A stretch of DNA of 64,000 nt from Dactylonectria macrodidyma. Taxonomy: Eukaryota; Ascomycota; Sordariomycetes; Hypocreales; Nectriaceae. A program made the translations under genes and the position numbers. This document shows positions 12,239 to 24,023 of the stretch, in pieces. The DNA lies in contig JAGMUV010000022.1 of the NCBI GenBank assembly GCA_020744425.1, forward strand, positions 1,178,001-1,242,000. Reading direction: 5' to 3'. The notes beneath the pieces are model-generated. The model searched no databases, had not been told where the DNA came from, and worked only from the letters and a program-made list of their open reading frames with translations. The first letter of the stretch is position 1, and every line of letters begins with the position of its first letter.

Positions 12239-12745
12239 ATGTCTAACCCTAATGTTGAGAGTAGAATCCTTCTTACGCTTCAGGCCCTTCAAAATGACCC
12301 GAAATTAAAGCTCCGACGCGCTGCAGAGATCTACAAAGTTGGCCGTATGCTGCTATGGCGCCGGCAGAAGGGGATTCAATCCAGACGCGATTAGATCCCC
12401 AAATCGCGCAAGCTGTCCGATCTAGAGGAGCAGATCATTATTCAGTTCATCCTCGACCTGGATTCGCGAGGATTCCCCCCGCGACTGCGTAGTGTTGAAG
12501 AAATGGCCAACCGACTGCTCGCTGACCGCGACGCGTTACCCGTCGGCAAGCGCTGGGCTTCTAACTTCGTTAAGCGACACTAAGAGCTTAAGACGCGTTT
12601 TTTTGGTAAATACGACTATTAAAGAGCTAAATGCGAAGATCTGACTATTATTCATGACTGGTTCAGGCTCGTGGAGAACACAATCGCGAAATATGGTATT
12701 GACCTAGCTGATATCTATTACTTTGATAAGACTGGCTTTATAATA
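12239..12745 (+). pseudogene. pogo-like transposase A, N-terminal fragment
   Basis: Starts at ATG 12239 (MSNPNVESRILL...). It encodes a helix-turn-helix N-terminus, then the family core beginning SDLEEQIIIQFILDLD, and runs to the first catalytic Asp region (ADIYYFDKTGF), where element B interrupts it. In-frame stops replace the residues expected from its sisters: CGC GAT TAG, CAC TAA, TAT TAA. Several are CAA/CAG to TAA/TAG changes, consistent with RIP. The DETGF motif is changed to DKTGF. Confidence 0.8.
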
Positions 12746-14605
12746 ACGTACATGATAAGCGAATGTCCCAGACAAGCGAATGTCCCAAAAATCCTAACCT
12801 CTAAGATTAAAACCTCAATATAACTACAGCAATATAATCAATCAATTAAAACTAATCGCTATGCTCTTCTCCAGAGGTCTCAATTATAGCCTGACAGGTC
12901 CTTGCATTATGACCAGCCTTTCTACATATTCCACAGCGCCTTTCCCTCGATAGCGCCAACCTTCGCCGACCACTATTTCTCGATGATTCAGCCACTACCT
13001 GCGCATCAACGTCTCTCTGATCCATCTCATCCCTTCCCTCATCTAGAGTCATCTTTCCTCCTTTACTTAGGCGGGTTTTTTTGGCTCTGCGCCGCTTGCT
13101 AAGAGTCTCATTCGCCTGTCGAAGAATCTGGACCTCAGCTTTCAATAGGGCATTCTGATGCATTATTGCCTTTGTTCCCTTTGAAAGTGACTTAAGCGCC
13201 TCGAGAATTGATGTTGGAGAGCTGCTCTGATGCCTTCTCATTCGTCTTTCGAGATATTCAGACTGAGAGCTAGCCTCAAGCATGGTCTTTGGGGTCTTTG
13301 AGACCCAAGGGTCGGGGAGGCTGACATCCTCCTCGGCCGGTGTTGGAGTCCGTAGCTGCACATCAAGCTTTGATATGACATTTTCTGGGTCTAAAGGAGC
13401 AAGTCCAGCCCCTCGAAAACCCCCTTTGATATTGCTTGCCGTCATGGCGGCTTGGTGGGCGGCATAAAAGGCTGGGAAGAACTCAGTCTTTGAAACGTGG
13501 GTTATAGAGCATTTGATTAACCGCTCAATTTCTCGACCGTAGGCTGTTTTAAGCGGCCTAAAGCACCCGATATCAAGAGGCTGAAGTAAATGAGACGAAT
13601 GAGGCGGCATATAAAGCGTAATAATGTCGTTCTGTTCATAATATTTCTCAAAGTCGACTGAGTGGTGACTTTCGTGCCCGTCAAGGATCAGAAGACGATA
13701 GCGACCGGTCAATCGATTCTTCGTATGCTGGTCAAAGTGCTTGAGCCACTGAAGACCCATCTCATTATCAGTCCAGCCATTTGGAGTTGTTACAATAGCC
13801 CAATCGCCCGGGAGGTTGCTTTCCTGGTACCAGCTAGCGAGGTGATATTGGCCCGCAACCACGATGAACGGCTAGATCGCCCAGCCTTCTGCATTGATCG
13901 CCTGAATGACCGTAACCCATTCCCGGTTTCCAGGCTGGACTGATTTCGGGTTTCTACGCCTATCTGCGCCTGTAACGACCATTCCGCTTGCGATTATGGC
14001 CATCATAAAGCCGGTCTCATCAAAGTTATAGATATCGGCTAGGTCGATACCATATTTCGCGATTGTGTTCTCTACGAGCCTGAACCAATTGCGAATAATG
14101 GTTAGATCTTCGAATTTAGCCCTCTGATAGTCGTATTTATGAAAAAAACGCGTCTTAAGCTCTTGGTGTCGCCTGACGAAGTTGGAAGCCCAGCGCTTGC
14201 CGACAGGTGACGCGTCGCGGTCGGCGAGCAGTCGGTTGGCCATTTCTTCAACACCACGCAGTCGCGGGGGAAACCCTCGCGAATCTAGGTCGAGAATGAA
14301 TTGAATAATGATCTGTTCCTCTAGATCAGATAGCTTGCGTGACTTAGGGATAATATCGCGTCGAGACTGCATGCCTTTCTGGCGGCGCCCTAGCTTTTTA
14401 TTGCAGACATAGTAGATTGATGCAGCGCGTCGGATGCTTAATGATGGGTTATTTTGAAGGGCTTGAAGAGCAAGAAGGATGTTTCCCTCTTTATTAAATT
14501 GAGACATGTTTGGTGGTCGTAAATTAATTAATCAAATGGAAGAAAGAGAGATTGGGAGATTTTTGGGACATTCGCTTGTCTGGGACATTCGCTTATCATG
14601 TACGT
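12746..14605 (-). mobile_element. pogo-like element B, full length 1860 bp
   Basis: Inverted termini ACGTACATGATAAGC at both ends, flanked by TA (12744-12745 and 14606-14607). Each terminus contains two direct copies of AAGCGAATGTCCC separated by AGAC or similar. The element holds one minus-strand transposase gene and sits inside element A. It shares its right-hand TA with element C. Confidence 0.88.
12852..14507 (-). pseudogene. pogo-like DDE transposase B, one nonsense codon
   Basis: A 551-codon frame from ATG 14507 to 12852 is interrupted only by TAG at 13872-13874. The sister copy C has CAG (Gln) at this place (EGWAIQPFIVV), so one C-to-T change inactivates it. Order: N-terminal helix-turn-helix (about 1-60); CENP-B/Tc5-like helical DNA-binding region (SDLEEQIIIQFILDLD...); DDE_1 catalytic core with NFDETGF, LLILDGHESHH and SSHLLQPLD; coiled-coil-like stretch; and a C-terminal zinc knuckle CGICRKAGHNARTC. 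Copy D shares the same stop. Confidence 0.88.
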
Positions 14606-14607
14606 TA

Positions 14608-16467
14608 ACGTATATGATAAGCGAGTCAGAAATACAAGCGAGTCAGAAAAAATTCCTCAACTCTCCTTCTTTTTATTCAATCAATCATTTCTCAACCACT
14701 AAATATATCACAGTCAAGCAAAGAGGCAAATATCATCCTTGCCCTTCAGGCTCTTTAAAATGATCCAAAATTACGCGTCTACCCTACTGCAATATTATAT
14801 AAAGTCCCGCCTAGTACCCTCTATGACCGACATCATGGCAAACCTTCTCGAGGCGATATTATCCCTACTTCGCGTCGACTAACCGACCTCGAGGAACAGA
14901 TCATTGTTCAATTCATTCTCGACCTGGATTCGCGAGGATTTCCCCCGCGACTGCGTGGTGTTGAAGAAATGGCCAACCGACTGCTCGCCGACCGCGACGC
15001 GTCACCTGTCGGCAAGCGCTGGGCTTCTAACTTCGTTGGGCGACACCAAGAGCTTAAGACGCGTTTTTTTGGTAAATACGACTATTAAAGAGCCAAATGC
15101 GAAGATCTGACTATTATTCGCGAGTGGTTCAGGCTCGTGGAGAACACAATCGCGAAATATAGTATCGACCTAGCTGATATCTACAACTTTGATGAGACCG
15201 GCTTTATGATGGGCATAATCGCAAGCGGAATGGTCGTCACAGGCGCAGATAGGCGTGGAAACCCGAAATCAGTCCAGCCTGGAAACCGGGAATGGGTTAC
15301 GGTCATTCAGGCGATTAATGCAGAAGGCTGGGCGATCCAGCCGTTCATCGTGGTTACAGGCCAATATCACCTCGCTAGCTGGTACCGGGAAAGCAACCTC
15401 CCGGGTGATTGGGCTATTGCAACAACTCCAAATGGCTGGACCGATAATGAAACAGGTCTTGAGTGGCTCAAGCACTTTGATCGGCATACAAAGAATCGAT
15501 TGACCGGCCGCTATCGTCTTCTGATCCTCGATGGGCATGAAAGTCACCACTCCGTCGACTTTGAGAAATATTGTAAAGAGAACCACATTATTACGCTTTG
15601 TATGCTGCCTCATTCATCTCACCTGCTCCAGCTTCTTGATGTCGGGTGCTTTGGGCCGCTTAAAACAGCCTATAGTCGAGCAATTGAGCAATTGATCAGA
15701 TGCTCTATAACCCACGTTTCAAAGACCGAGTTCTTCCCAGCCTTCTACACTGCCTACGCAGCCGCTATAATAAGGAGTAATGTTGAAGGAGGTTTTTAAG
15801 GGGCTGGACTTATTCCCTTAAACCCAGAATATGTTATATCGAAGCTTGATGTGCAGCTACGGACTCCAACACTGGCTGCAGAGGTCGGCCTCCCTGACCC
15901 TTGGGTCTTAAAGACCCTAAAGATAGTGCTTAAGGCCAGCTCGCAGTCTGAATACTTTAAAAGACGAATCCGAAGGCATCAAAGCAGCTCCCCAGCATCT
16001 ATTCTTAGGGCGCTCGAGTCATTTTCTAAGGGAACAAAGGCAATAATGCATCAGATAGCATTATTAAAGTCTGAGAACCAGATCCTTCGACAGGCTAATA
16101 AGACCCTTAGTAAGCGGCGCAGAGCGAAAAGAACCCGCCTACAGAATAGAGGGAAGATGACTGTAGAGGAGGGAAGGGAAGCAATTAATCAGATGGATGT
16201 TAATACGCAGATACAGGCTGAATTATCGAAAAGTAGTAGTAAAGGAAGGCCAGCGCGACCGAAGGAAAAGTACTGTGGAACTTGCGGAAAGACTGGTCAT
16301 AATGCAAGGACCTGTCAGGTCATTATTAAGACGTCTGAGGAAGAATAAGTTATAGAGATTAGTTTAATTGATTTAATATTATGTTGTGTTTTTATTTCAG
16401 TTCTTGTGTTAATAGTTGAGAAAAGTGCGCCGCTCGCTTGTCTGCGCCGCTCGCTTATCATATACGT
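14608..16467 (+). mobile_element. pogo-like element C, 1860 bp, mismatched terminal tags
   Basis: Begins ACGTATATGATAAGC next to the TA shared with B and ends with the inverted counterpart at 16467, followed by TA. The outer 15 bases of both ends match the family, but the doubled tag is GAGTCAGAA on the left and GAGCGGCGCA on the right. The length is exactly that of B. It hosts a decayed transposase on the + strand. Confidence 0.85.
14705..16348 (+). pseudogene. pogo-like transposase C, RIP-decayed
   Basis: Aligned to B, the start codon is ATA (14705-14707) and stops appear as CAA to TAA in the HTH, CAA to TAA at the YDYQRAK position, and TAA for an Arg codon at 15797-15799. The catalytic segments are otherwise preserved (NFDETGFMM, LLILDGHESHH, SSHLLQLLD), as is the zinc knuckle CGTCGKTGHNARTC. 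The first 60 codons differ strongly from B, while the following core is nearly identical. Confidence 0.85.
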
Positions 16468-16562
16468 TAGCCTATTTTAGAAAATTTAAAGTTTACACTT
16501 TTAAATGCACAGTATAAGTGTCACGCAAGCTTGTTTGTCACGCAAGCTTATCATATACGTTA

Positions 16563-17560
16563 TCCATAGTGAAACGACGGGAAAACACTGGAGTATGGGT
16601 TTCAGTCCACAGGTCCTTCTAGACTTAGAACCTACCATAAAACAACCGCCGCGATGGCTGCTTTCTGACCGGGCGTCCACTAGGCTCTCCAGGTTAGCAA
16701 CTAGGGGCACAAGGCTGAAAATACCCACACTATTCAAGTCTTGTGGCGCCCCTTGGCGCACTACTGCCTAGCCACCTCCTTAATAGTACTAATGTCGAAG
16801 ATGCGGGTAGTGTAGATGGTCCACGTAGGCGTAGGGCTCGTGGCGGAGGAACGCCCGGTCACAGTGGACGCTGTTACCGGAGAGCAGGCCGCGGCGGTGC
16901 TCAGGGATGAAGCGCGTCATGTACTCGTAGGGGGGCGTCTGTGGCCTGGGCGGGCGTCGTGGTGGAGGCCAGGACGGCGGCGGCGAGGCCCGAGTCGGCA
17001 TGCGTCTTGGTGCACTACTCGTCTCTCTGGTTGAGGAGGGATGAGGGCTAGTGGATGATAGTGTGGAAGTCCTCATCGAGGATTTCAAGGTTTCTAGTGG
17101 TGATGATGCAGTACATTTTAAGGATCTTATCTATGTCAGGGTCTAGACCTATCATCTAAAATTAGAGATAGAGTGTGTGAGCGAGGCTATAACCATATCC
17201 AATTAGAGTGACTTAATATACCTCATAGTTAATCTATACGAGGGGATCTTTGGCTTGTCCGACTGGCCCTCTGGGTTTGTAGCCATGATTTCTTTGTGGA
17301 GATAGCCCCGGAAGAGGCTTGCTGAGATCGGTGGATGTAACCTGGACGCTGTCGGGTCCATCCGGGAGCCCCGAGAGCCCTTGCTGTGGCGCACCTCCAG
17401 CCGCCTGGGCGTGCAACGGGCGCCTGGGCACCTAACGCACTGGAACATGGCGTATTCTCAATCGCCGTCTCCTCATTAGCAGCATAGTCTACTCCATCGC
17501 ATCCCATCATAGATCTAACTGTCTTTTAACATCGGCATATGCAAGACTAATCACAGCCAA
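16563..17560. other. no supported gene
   Basis: Short minus-strand frames around 16789-17088 and 17229-17510 have no recognisable domain. The stretch may contain remnants of displaced genes, but nothing can be named. Confidence 0.4.
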
Positions 17561-17817
17561 GCAGTCACCGCAGGGTTCCTCCAGTCAGCTTCCTAGCTAC
17601 CTTACATTGCTTAAGACTCCTTAAAACTCACTCCCTGCTTTTATCGTTTTCTTATTACCTAGCTCTCTATCGCCTATTTATAGCCATCCAGGCAGATATA
17701 ACCTAAATTAGCTACTTATACTTAACCACCTCAGAGATCTCAAGTAAGACGCAGAACACTAAGACACATTCGTTAATTCATTCCCAGTCACTATGTTACT
17801 AAGAAATCTCATTAATC

Positions 17818-19431
17818 ATGGCTCCAGTAAAAACCCTACTATCCAAGCTTACTAAGCGCAATGCTCCCAAGCCTGCTGCCCCTCTGCTATTATTCCTTGT
17901 TAAACCCTCGCCCAGGCCTGAAATGTCGGAGTATCCACTGCGCTTACTTATCATCGGAGCCGGCTCTTGGGGCCGCAACTACGCCAAGACTATCGTCGGA
18001 TCGTCTAATGGCGTTGTGGCCGCCGTCGCCGAACCCGATAAGTTCAAGCGAGAGTTCCTAGGCCGGTACTATATCTGGGGTGAAGACAGCCCCGGAGAGG
18101 GCCAGTATTTTAATGATTGGCGTGAATTCCTTAAGTACGAGCAGGATCGCTGGCGGCGGGTGACGGCAGGCAAGGAGGGGGTTCTTAAGGGCGTTGATGT
18201 GGCTTTCGTTTGCATCTTGGACGAGATGTATTGTAAGGTTATCGTCAGCCTTGCGCCGCTCAGGTTATACATTATGTGTGAGAATCCTCTCGCTTGCAGC
18301 CTCCAGGACTGTCTTAACATGTATAAGGCGTTATGCCTTTAGCATGCCTCTAGGGTTTTCTCTATTAGCTATGTGCTATAGTATAGTCCTTATAACATCC
18401 TCCTGCGGAAGCTGCTTGTTAATAACTGCGTTATTAGTAATATCTTAAGCATTACTTATACTAAGCCTATGAGCTAGTAGTACTATACGCACTCATACGT
18501 TAGAGGCAATTGGCGTAATGACTAGACGATAGTACTATCCCTCCTGACTAAGAGCTGCTATAATGTTGACTTTCTGCTCTGGATGCTCTGTTCCCCGGAG
18601 AAGGCTGGCCAGGGGGAGCTGCATCTCCCCTCGACCGTCTCGTCCTCAGGCAGTCTCCATCTCTTTAAGAAGAGCCGCAAGCCAGCGACCGCTAGGTTGG
18701 CGACTAATTGTATGAGATGTCCCCTTGGCAACTCGGGGTGCAGCTTCTCAGTAAAGAATATCTACTTCAGTCCTAAGCTACTGAGTCTCTAGGCGGGAAA
18801 CACCCGATAGCGCGTGAACATTATTATTCATAATATTGAAGACTATCCGATGCCGGCGGATAAGGAGATAGCCCTGGCTAAGGCGCTGGAGGAGGACTAT
18901 GACAAAATAACGCCTAAGTCAGAGATCTAGTCCCAGAACTGGTTCGGCCGCTGCGTGTTTGAGTCTGATAATAACGTCTATAACGACCAGTATGTTATAA
19001 TCACCTGGCCCAAGTCAACGCAGCCAGCAAAGATAGCGACACTGCATATAGTGGCGCAGATTAAGAAGATAGGCAGGCACTACTCTAACATCTACGGCGA
19101 GCTCGGCGAGGTATATGCCGACTCGCGCCAGATTGTCGTCGAGGACTTCAACACGGGCGAGACCAAGACATACTACCCGCACATCGAGGGCATGGGCCAC
19201 GGCAGCGGCGACTAGGTCCTGGTGTGGCAATTCGTGCTGGCGTGCGATCGTGTGAAGAACCACGGCTAGGAAGCGCCCAGAGCACAGAACGAGCTCATTG
19301 GGTGTACGCTTGACGAGGTGCTCAGGAGCTATGCCATAGTGTTTGCGGCTAAGGAGGCGAGGGTGGGCCGAAAGGTGTTAGATTGGGAGGAGTGGTGGGA
19401 GAGTGCGATTAGGAAGCAATTGGAATCCTAA
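17818..19431 (+). pseudogene. Gfo/Idh/MocA oxidoreductase pseudogene
   Basis: This collinear copy of the intact gene at 33068-34681 has exactly the same length, 1614 nt from ATG to stop, so the difference is substitutions rather than net indels. The Rossmann motif IIGAGSWG and the CENPLA counterpart of CEKPLA are recognisable. The first stop is TAG at 18340-18342, where the sister has TGG, and further stops follow (for example at 18789 and 18930). Many changes are C-to-T or G-to-A relative to the sister, as RIP would give. About 250 bp of upstream sequence is also shared with the sister. Confidence 0.9.
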
Positions 19432-20201
19432 TGGGTGGGTTTGTGATGTCTTGGGACTGGTGACGCATATCTGGGTATAGAACTTATAGATAGGCAGCAT
19501 GCGTTATGGTTGGACCTGAGGGTTGGTGATGGGGCTGGTTGGCGCATCTTACAGTCATCGAGGGTTGTAGATCCTAGGGTACTAATTATGTTCATATTTT
19601 ATAAAACGAGGAATGTAGGATACCTAAGTATGTGCTAGAAAATGACGAATAATGCAAGCTTATGCAACCAATCCAAGAATGAATACCCTCATCTAAGCCC
19701 TCTGCCACCGAAGTGCCTCCCTTATCGGTCATTTCTCCTCTCACTGCCCCTCTCTCCTCATCTGTCTTACTAAAGCCCTACCCTCGCCCTCGGGTCCGGG
19801 GCTCGTGGCGCCGGGGCTCGGCGTGTGAAACGGAAAGCTCCTCGGACATGAAATTAGCGACGCTGTCGGGGCTGCTTAGTGCTATCGACGGTGTGGCGTC
19901 ACAAGATAAAACTTTCCTTCACTTGAACGGGCAATGGCAGGGATTAGAACAGAGAGCGGGCGCTAATCACAATACCGCATTTTCACCCTTCACTTAAGGT
20001 GCACGCCACGGAACTATGTAAGCGTTTACCTAATGTGATAGGAATCTGAACCACCGCTCTGCACCAAAGACTGATCGACATTGAGGCTTCGCTGCCGCTC
20101 CTGCATATCCCGTTGACGGGCAACAGGCTTGACACGTAGCGCCTCAGAGCCATGCTCGATGGTGGTCTGTTCGAAAAAAGGGATTATACTTGGGAAGGTT
20201 T
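19432..20201. other. intergenic with possible BCS1-like AAA fragment
   Basis: Mostly featureless. At about 19790-19930 the + frame encodes RRGSACETESSSDMKLATL then SGLLSAIDGVASQ, which resembles the Walker B/pore region of fungal BCS1-type AAA ATPases. No flanking homology is seen, so at best it is a gene scrap. Confidence 0.35.
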
Positions 20202-20210
20202 AATTCCGCG

Positions 20211-23103
20211 GGCGCCCAATACAGAGGCGCCCGGGCGCGCATTTAATTTTGCGCGCCCTGCTGACTAACATTTGCGCGCCCCCCTTCCACACACACAACT
20301 GCAGTTCTCAGGGGCTACCGTTGCTGACTACACACTTCCGCCATGGCCCAAGCAATATTTCCTGACGATGTACTCCCGCGGGAGGGTGTATACGACTCAC
20401 GAGAATCTCTTCTTGCAGCTATCAATTCCTGGGCAAAGCCTAGAGGCTATGCATTCACTACAGGAAAGTCTTCCAAGACTCTAAATGGCCGGGTTAAAGT
20501 TGTATTTGCATGTGATCGAAATAAGCTTCCACCAAGCCCATCAATCGAACGGAAACGCCGTACATGTAGCCGTGGAACAGGTTGCAAGTTCTCAGTACTT
20601 GCGAAACAATCCCTAGACGGGACTTCATGGGTCCTAAGCCATCGACCAAGCCAGGAATACGCTCAACACAATCACCCGCCAAGCGAAGACCCATCTGCAC
20701 ACCCAGTACATCGCCAGCTTAGCGAGAATGATATTAGAGTTATCTCAAGTCTTACGGCCTCTGGAACTGCTCCTCGGGAAATTAGAACCTATCTCCACAA
20801 TAATTCCAATACCCTCACAACTCAGCAAGATGTCTATAATCAGATTGCAGCAACAAGAAGAGATCTACGAGAGGGCCAAAGTAGCATACAAGCACTAGTC
20901 GACCAATTGCAAGAGGAGGGCTTCTGGTACCGGGTCCGGTTAGATTCTGATAATCGGCTTACAGCAATCTTCTTTGCCCATCCAGACTCTATTGCATACC
21001 TCCAATGCAACCCCGATGTCTTGCTACTAGACTGTACCTATAAGACAAACAAGCACGGGATGCCACTTCTTGATATGGTCGGCGTTGATGCTTGCGAGCG
21101 CTCTTTCTGTATTGCCTTTGCATTTATCTCTGGAGAGACAGAAGAGGACTACTCATGGGCCTTACAAAATCTCAAATCCCTCTATCAGCGCGATCTTCCT
21201 TCTGTTGTCTTGACAGACCGATGCCTAGCAGCGATAAATGCTGCTGCAACTTGGTTCCCTTTATCTAAGGGACTGCTGTGCATCTGGCACGTCAATAAGG
21301 CAGTCTTGCAGCATTGCCGGCCAGTCTTTCTAGCCGACGGGGGCCAGGGAGAAAAGACATGGGATCAATTCTACGCATTCTGGCACTCAATTGTAGCCTC
21401 ACCAACTGAAACGGTATTTCAGGAGCGTCTGACTGACTTTGAGCGCAAATATGCCGAGAAATATACGGAGGCAGTTGGATATATCAGAACAACCTGGCTT
21501 GACCCATTCAAGGAGAGGATCGTCAAAGCATGGGTCGATAAACACTTACACTTTGGCAATGTGGCTACTTCAAGGCAGGTGGCTTATAGTATTATAGAAG
21601 ATAGATACTAATAAATCTCTTAGGGCTGAGGGGATCCATTCATTAATAAAAGCACACATTAAGATATCTACCTTGGACCTCTTTGATGCTTGGCAAGCCA
21701 TGAGACCTGCTGTTACTAACCAACTAAAAGAACTAAAGTATATGCGGGCTTCTCAGCAGGTATCGATGCCACTAGACATCTCTGGAGTATTGTTCGAGGC
21801 AATACGGGGCTGGGTCTCACACAAGGCCTTGCGCAAAGTACAAGAACAACGGCAATTGCTTTCAAAGCCACTCAAAGCTTCCTGTACCGGGGCCTTCACA
21901 TCCTCATATGGACTGCCATGTGTCCATACCTTGAAGAAGCTCGAGGAGGAAGGGCAGGCCATTTTACTAGAGCATTTTCATCCCCATTGGCGCTTGAAGC
22001 GAGATATAGCTCAACCACAGCCAATGCTAGAGCCCAGAGCAGCCCCGAGGCAGCTTAACCAGAGACGTAATCAGCCGATAACAAGCACAAGGCGAGAGCC
22101 TAGTGCATTCGAAGCAGTTGAAGCCGCGCCACAGCCAAAGGCACAGCCTAAATGCAGCAGATGTCACACATTGGGTCATATAATGACTTCGAAGGCATGC
22201 CCTCTGCGATATAAAGAACTCTTCCAGTCATCAGGATCAGCAGCAGTAGCAGCAGCACAGACAATTAAAGAGATAGTAGCAGTAACAGTGGCACCAGCAG
22301 CCACAGAGACAACGGCAGTCCAGGCAGCAGCAGGTCAGATAGAGGCAGGTTTGACGGCAGCAGGCCACACAGCGGCGGACCAGATAATAGCAGTCCAGGA
22401 ATTAGCAGACCACGCAGCGGCAAGCCAGATATCTACAGTTCAGGAATTTGCAGACTGCATAGTGGTTAACCAGACAGTGGCAGTGCACACAGCAGCAGGG
22501 CAGACAGTGGGAGTCCAGGTAGCGGCGGTGGAGACAAGAGCAGCGGCATTAGCGCCAGAACTCAGATACGATGACCCGCAGGCCATCTATCAGAGATATG
22601 TTGAAGCAAGAAAAGCTTGGTACAAGGCGCAGCCTCGTGGCAGCATTAAGACTAACTAACAGTATCGGAAGGCAATGGGTTTGCCTCAACGATACGATAA
22701 AGTAAGCTACAAGTGGTGTCTTGACTGGAAGCAGATGGGCAAGCAATGTAGGGTGCAGAAAGGCTTTAGAGACTGGACTAAAGAGGAGATGATGGCGTAT
22801 CTAGATTGGAGCAAGGCAGAAGAGGATCGGGCTGAGGCTCAGGTAGCGGCTGAGATGGAAGGCAACCCTTTTTCCAACAGAAGAGGTATGCGTGAGATCT
22901 GGGAGGCGGCCGCGGCGGATTGTGAGGCACAGGAGGCTTTCTATTCAGGTAGGTAGGTAACTTGGAATTTATCACGGATTTGAACGCTGCGCGTGGTAGC
23001 CCCTGAGAACTGCAGTTGTGTGTGTGGAAGGGGGGCGCGCAAATGTTAGTCAGCAGGGCGCGCAAAATTAAATGCGCGCCCGGGCGCCTCTGTATTGGGC
23101 GCC
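20211..23103 (+). mobile_element. Hop-like MULE with 109-bp perfect TIRs
   Basis: Terminal inverted repeats of 109 bp (20211-20319 and 22995-23103) begin GGCGCCCAATACAGAG and match at every position I compared. They are GC-rich with an internal CGCGC palindromic segment. The element is flanked by a perfect 9-bp duplication AATTCCGCG (20202-20210 and 23104-23112), diagnostic of Mutator-like elements. Identical TIRs suggest recent insertion. Confidence 0.95.
20343..22659 (+). CDS. MULE transposase (Hop/FAR1-like), probable GC-AG intron
   Basis: Proposed join(20343..21574, 21624..22659), 755 aa. Exon 1 has a FAR1-like zinc-binding N-terminus, then the MULE catalytic domain (DVLLLDCTYKTNKHGMPLL around residue 230; VVLTDRCLAA; LLCIWHVNKAV). 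The continuous frame stops at 21610. Removing 21575-21623 (donor CAAG/GCAGGT, branch TACTAAT, acceptor CTTAG) restores the conserved ATSRAEGIHSLIKAHIK join in frame. Exon 2 includes a SWIM-like segment (SYGLPCVHTLKK) and a zinc knuckle (CSRCHTLGHIMTSKACP), followed by an Ala/Val-rich tail of degenerate repeats. The intron is non-canonical and inferred from reading frame only. After the TAA at 22657-22659 the same frame stays open to 22956 with coding-like sequence (KAMGLPQRYDK), so that TAA may itself be a mutation. Confidence 0.82.
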
Positions 23104-23112
23104 AATTCCGCG

Positions 23113-24023
23113 TTGCGGATGACTAAGCCCCACCCTGTGCATGGGTGTTAACAGACGTCAAAGCTTGGGCAGACTTATGAGGCAGCCTCGGGGATACCCG
23201 ACGCCAAGCCCTTTGGTCAACGGATATGGTGTCGTTTTTACGGAGGAAGAGCTCAAAAGTCTTTACCCAAGAGATCAACGCCACATCCTTAGATCCTTGT
23301 CAGCTACTTACCGATACATCACGCTCTGAGCAATTGCAGAAAGTCTCCGCCTATGCTACTACAAATTCAGGGGCCACAGTGGAAGCTTCATTTTTGGTTA
23401 CGAACTAAAGTCTGCTATACTCTATCGGCCTTTAGTGGTGCTGAATTGGATTGAAGTACTCCTTGTATCTACCCTGGCTGTGGCGTTGTTATTGCTTTTT
23501 CTTGGGCAAAGGCTTTTAAACCCTTCCTCCGTACACCATCGCTCTTAGTTGACGCCCGACTGGTACAGGTACCCTTTCCGAAGGGAGGCTGAAAACGCCA
23601 GTCATGAAGTAATCTAGCCCGCTTTGCCCGGCTATAGTGAGCGGTTCTGCCTACAAGTTCCAAATCTGGCATTGATTTAATTAAAAGGAATTCCAAGTCC
23701 CCATAGCATATAGGTACGTCGTTCAGATGAGCTTTAAATTAGCAGTTCAGATTGGAGGGACAGCCAAAATTACTAACATCTTGGTACTTATTTAATCAAC
23801 TAATTTAGCCACAAGGGCGGAGTAAGCATGCATGTCAATAGCAGGATAATAACCCGATAGTCACCTGACCGTCCTTGGCTCCTTCGTGACTACATAACAT
23901 ATTTAAGGAGGGTGCCACCCCTCCATCGACCGATGTTAAATCTGGACAAGAAGCTACCCTTTCGTTCCTTTTCTTTTTGGTTACAATAGAGCTAATTCCC
24001 GTTTCATACTTTACGAGTTCTCG
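23113..24023. other. no gene recognised
   Basis: No supported coding sequence. Around 23188-23228 a short segment resembles the dispersed repeat near 38800 and 32590 (CGCCAAGCCCTTTG...). Confidence 0.4.

Larger units (their letters stand above)
11958..16560 (+). mobile_element. pogo-like element A (deleted, hosts B, C and a solo LTR)
   Basis: The termini are ACGTACATGATAAGC at 11958 and its counterpart ending at 16560, each next to a TA. After subtracting the nested solo LTR with its target duplication and elements B and C, about 680 bp of A remain, against 1860 bp for full copies. The left part (to 12743) encodes the N-terminal half of the transposase; the right part (16470-16560) is only the terminal region, so the catalytic C-terminal half is deleted. 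Its terminal tag is TTGCGTGAC, present twice on the right end and once on the left. A is a non-autonomous relic. Confidence 0.8.

Noticed and set aside
13662..13943. Plus-strand frame opposite transposase B
   Set aside because: Mirror of the conserved DDE core; the same mirror appears in copy D at 40507-40776.
17203..17510. Overlapping minus-strand frames before the oxidoreductase pseudogene
   Set aside because: Low-complexity composition, no motif, no intron support.
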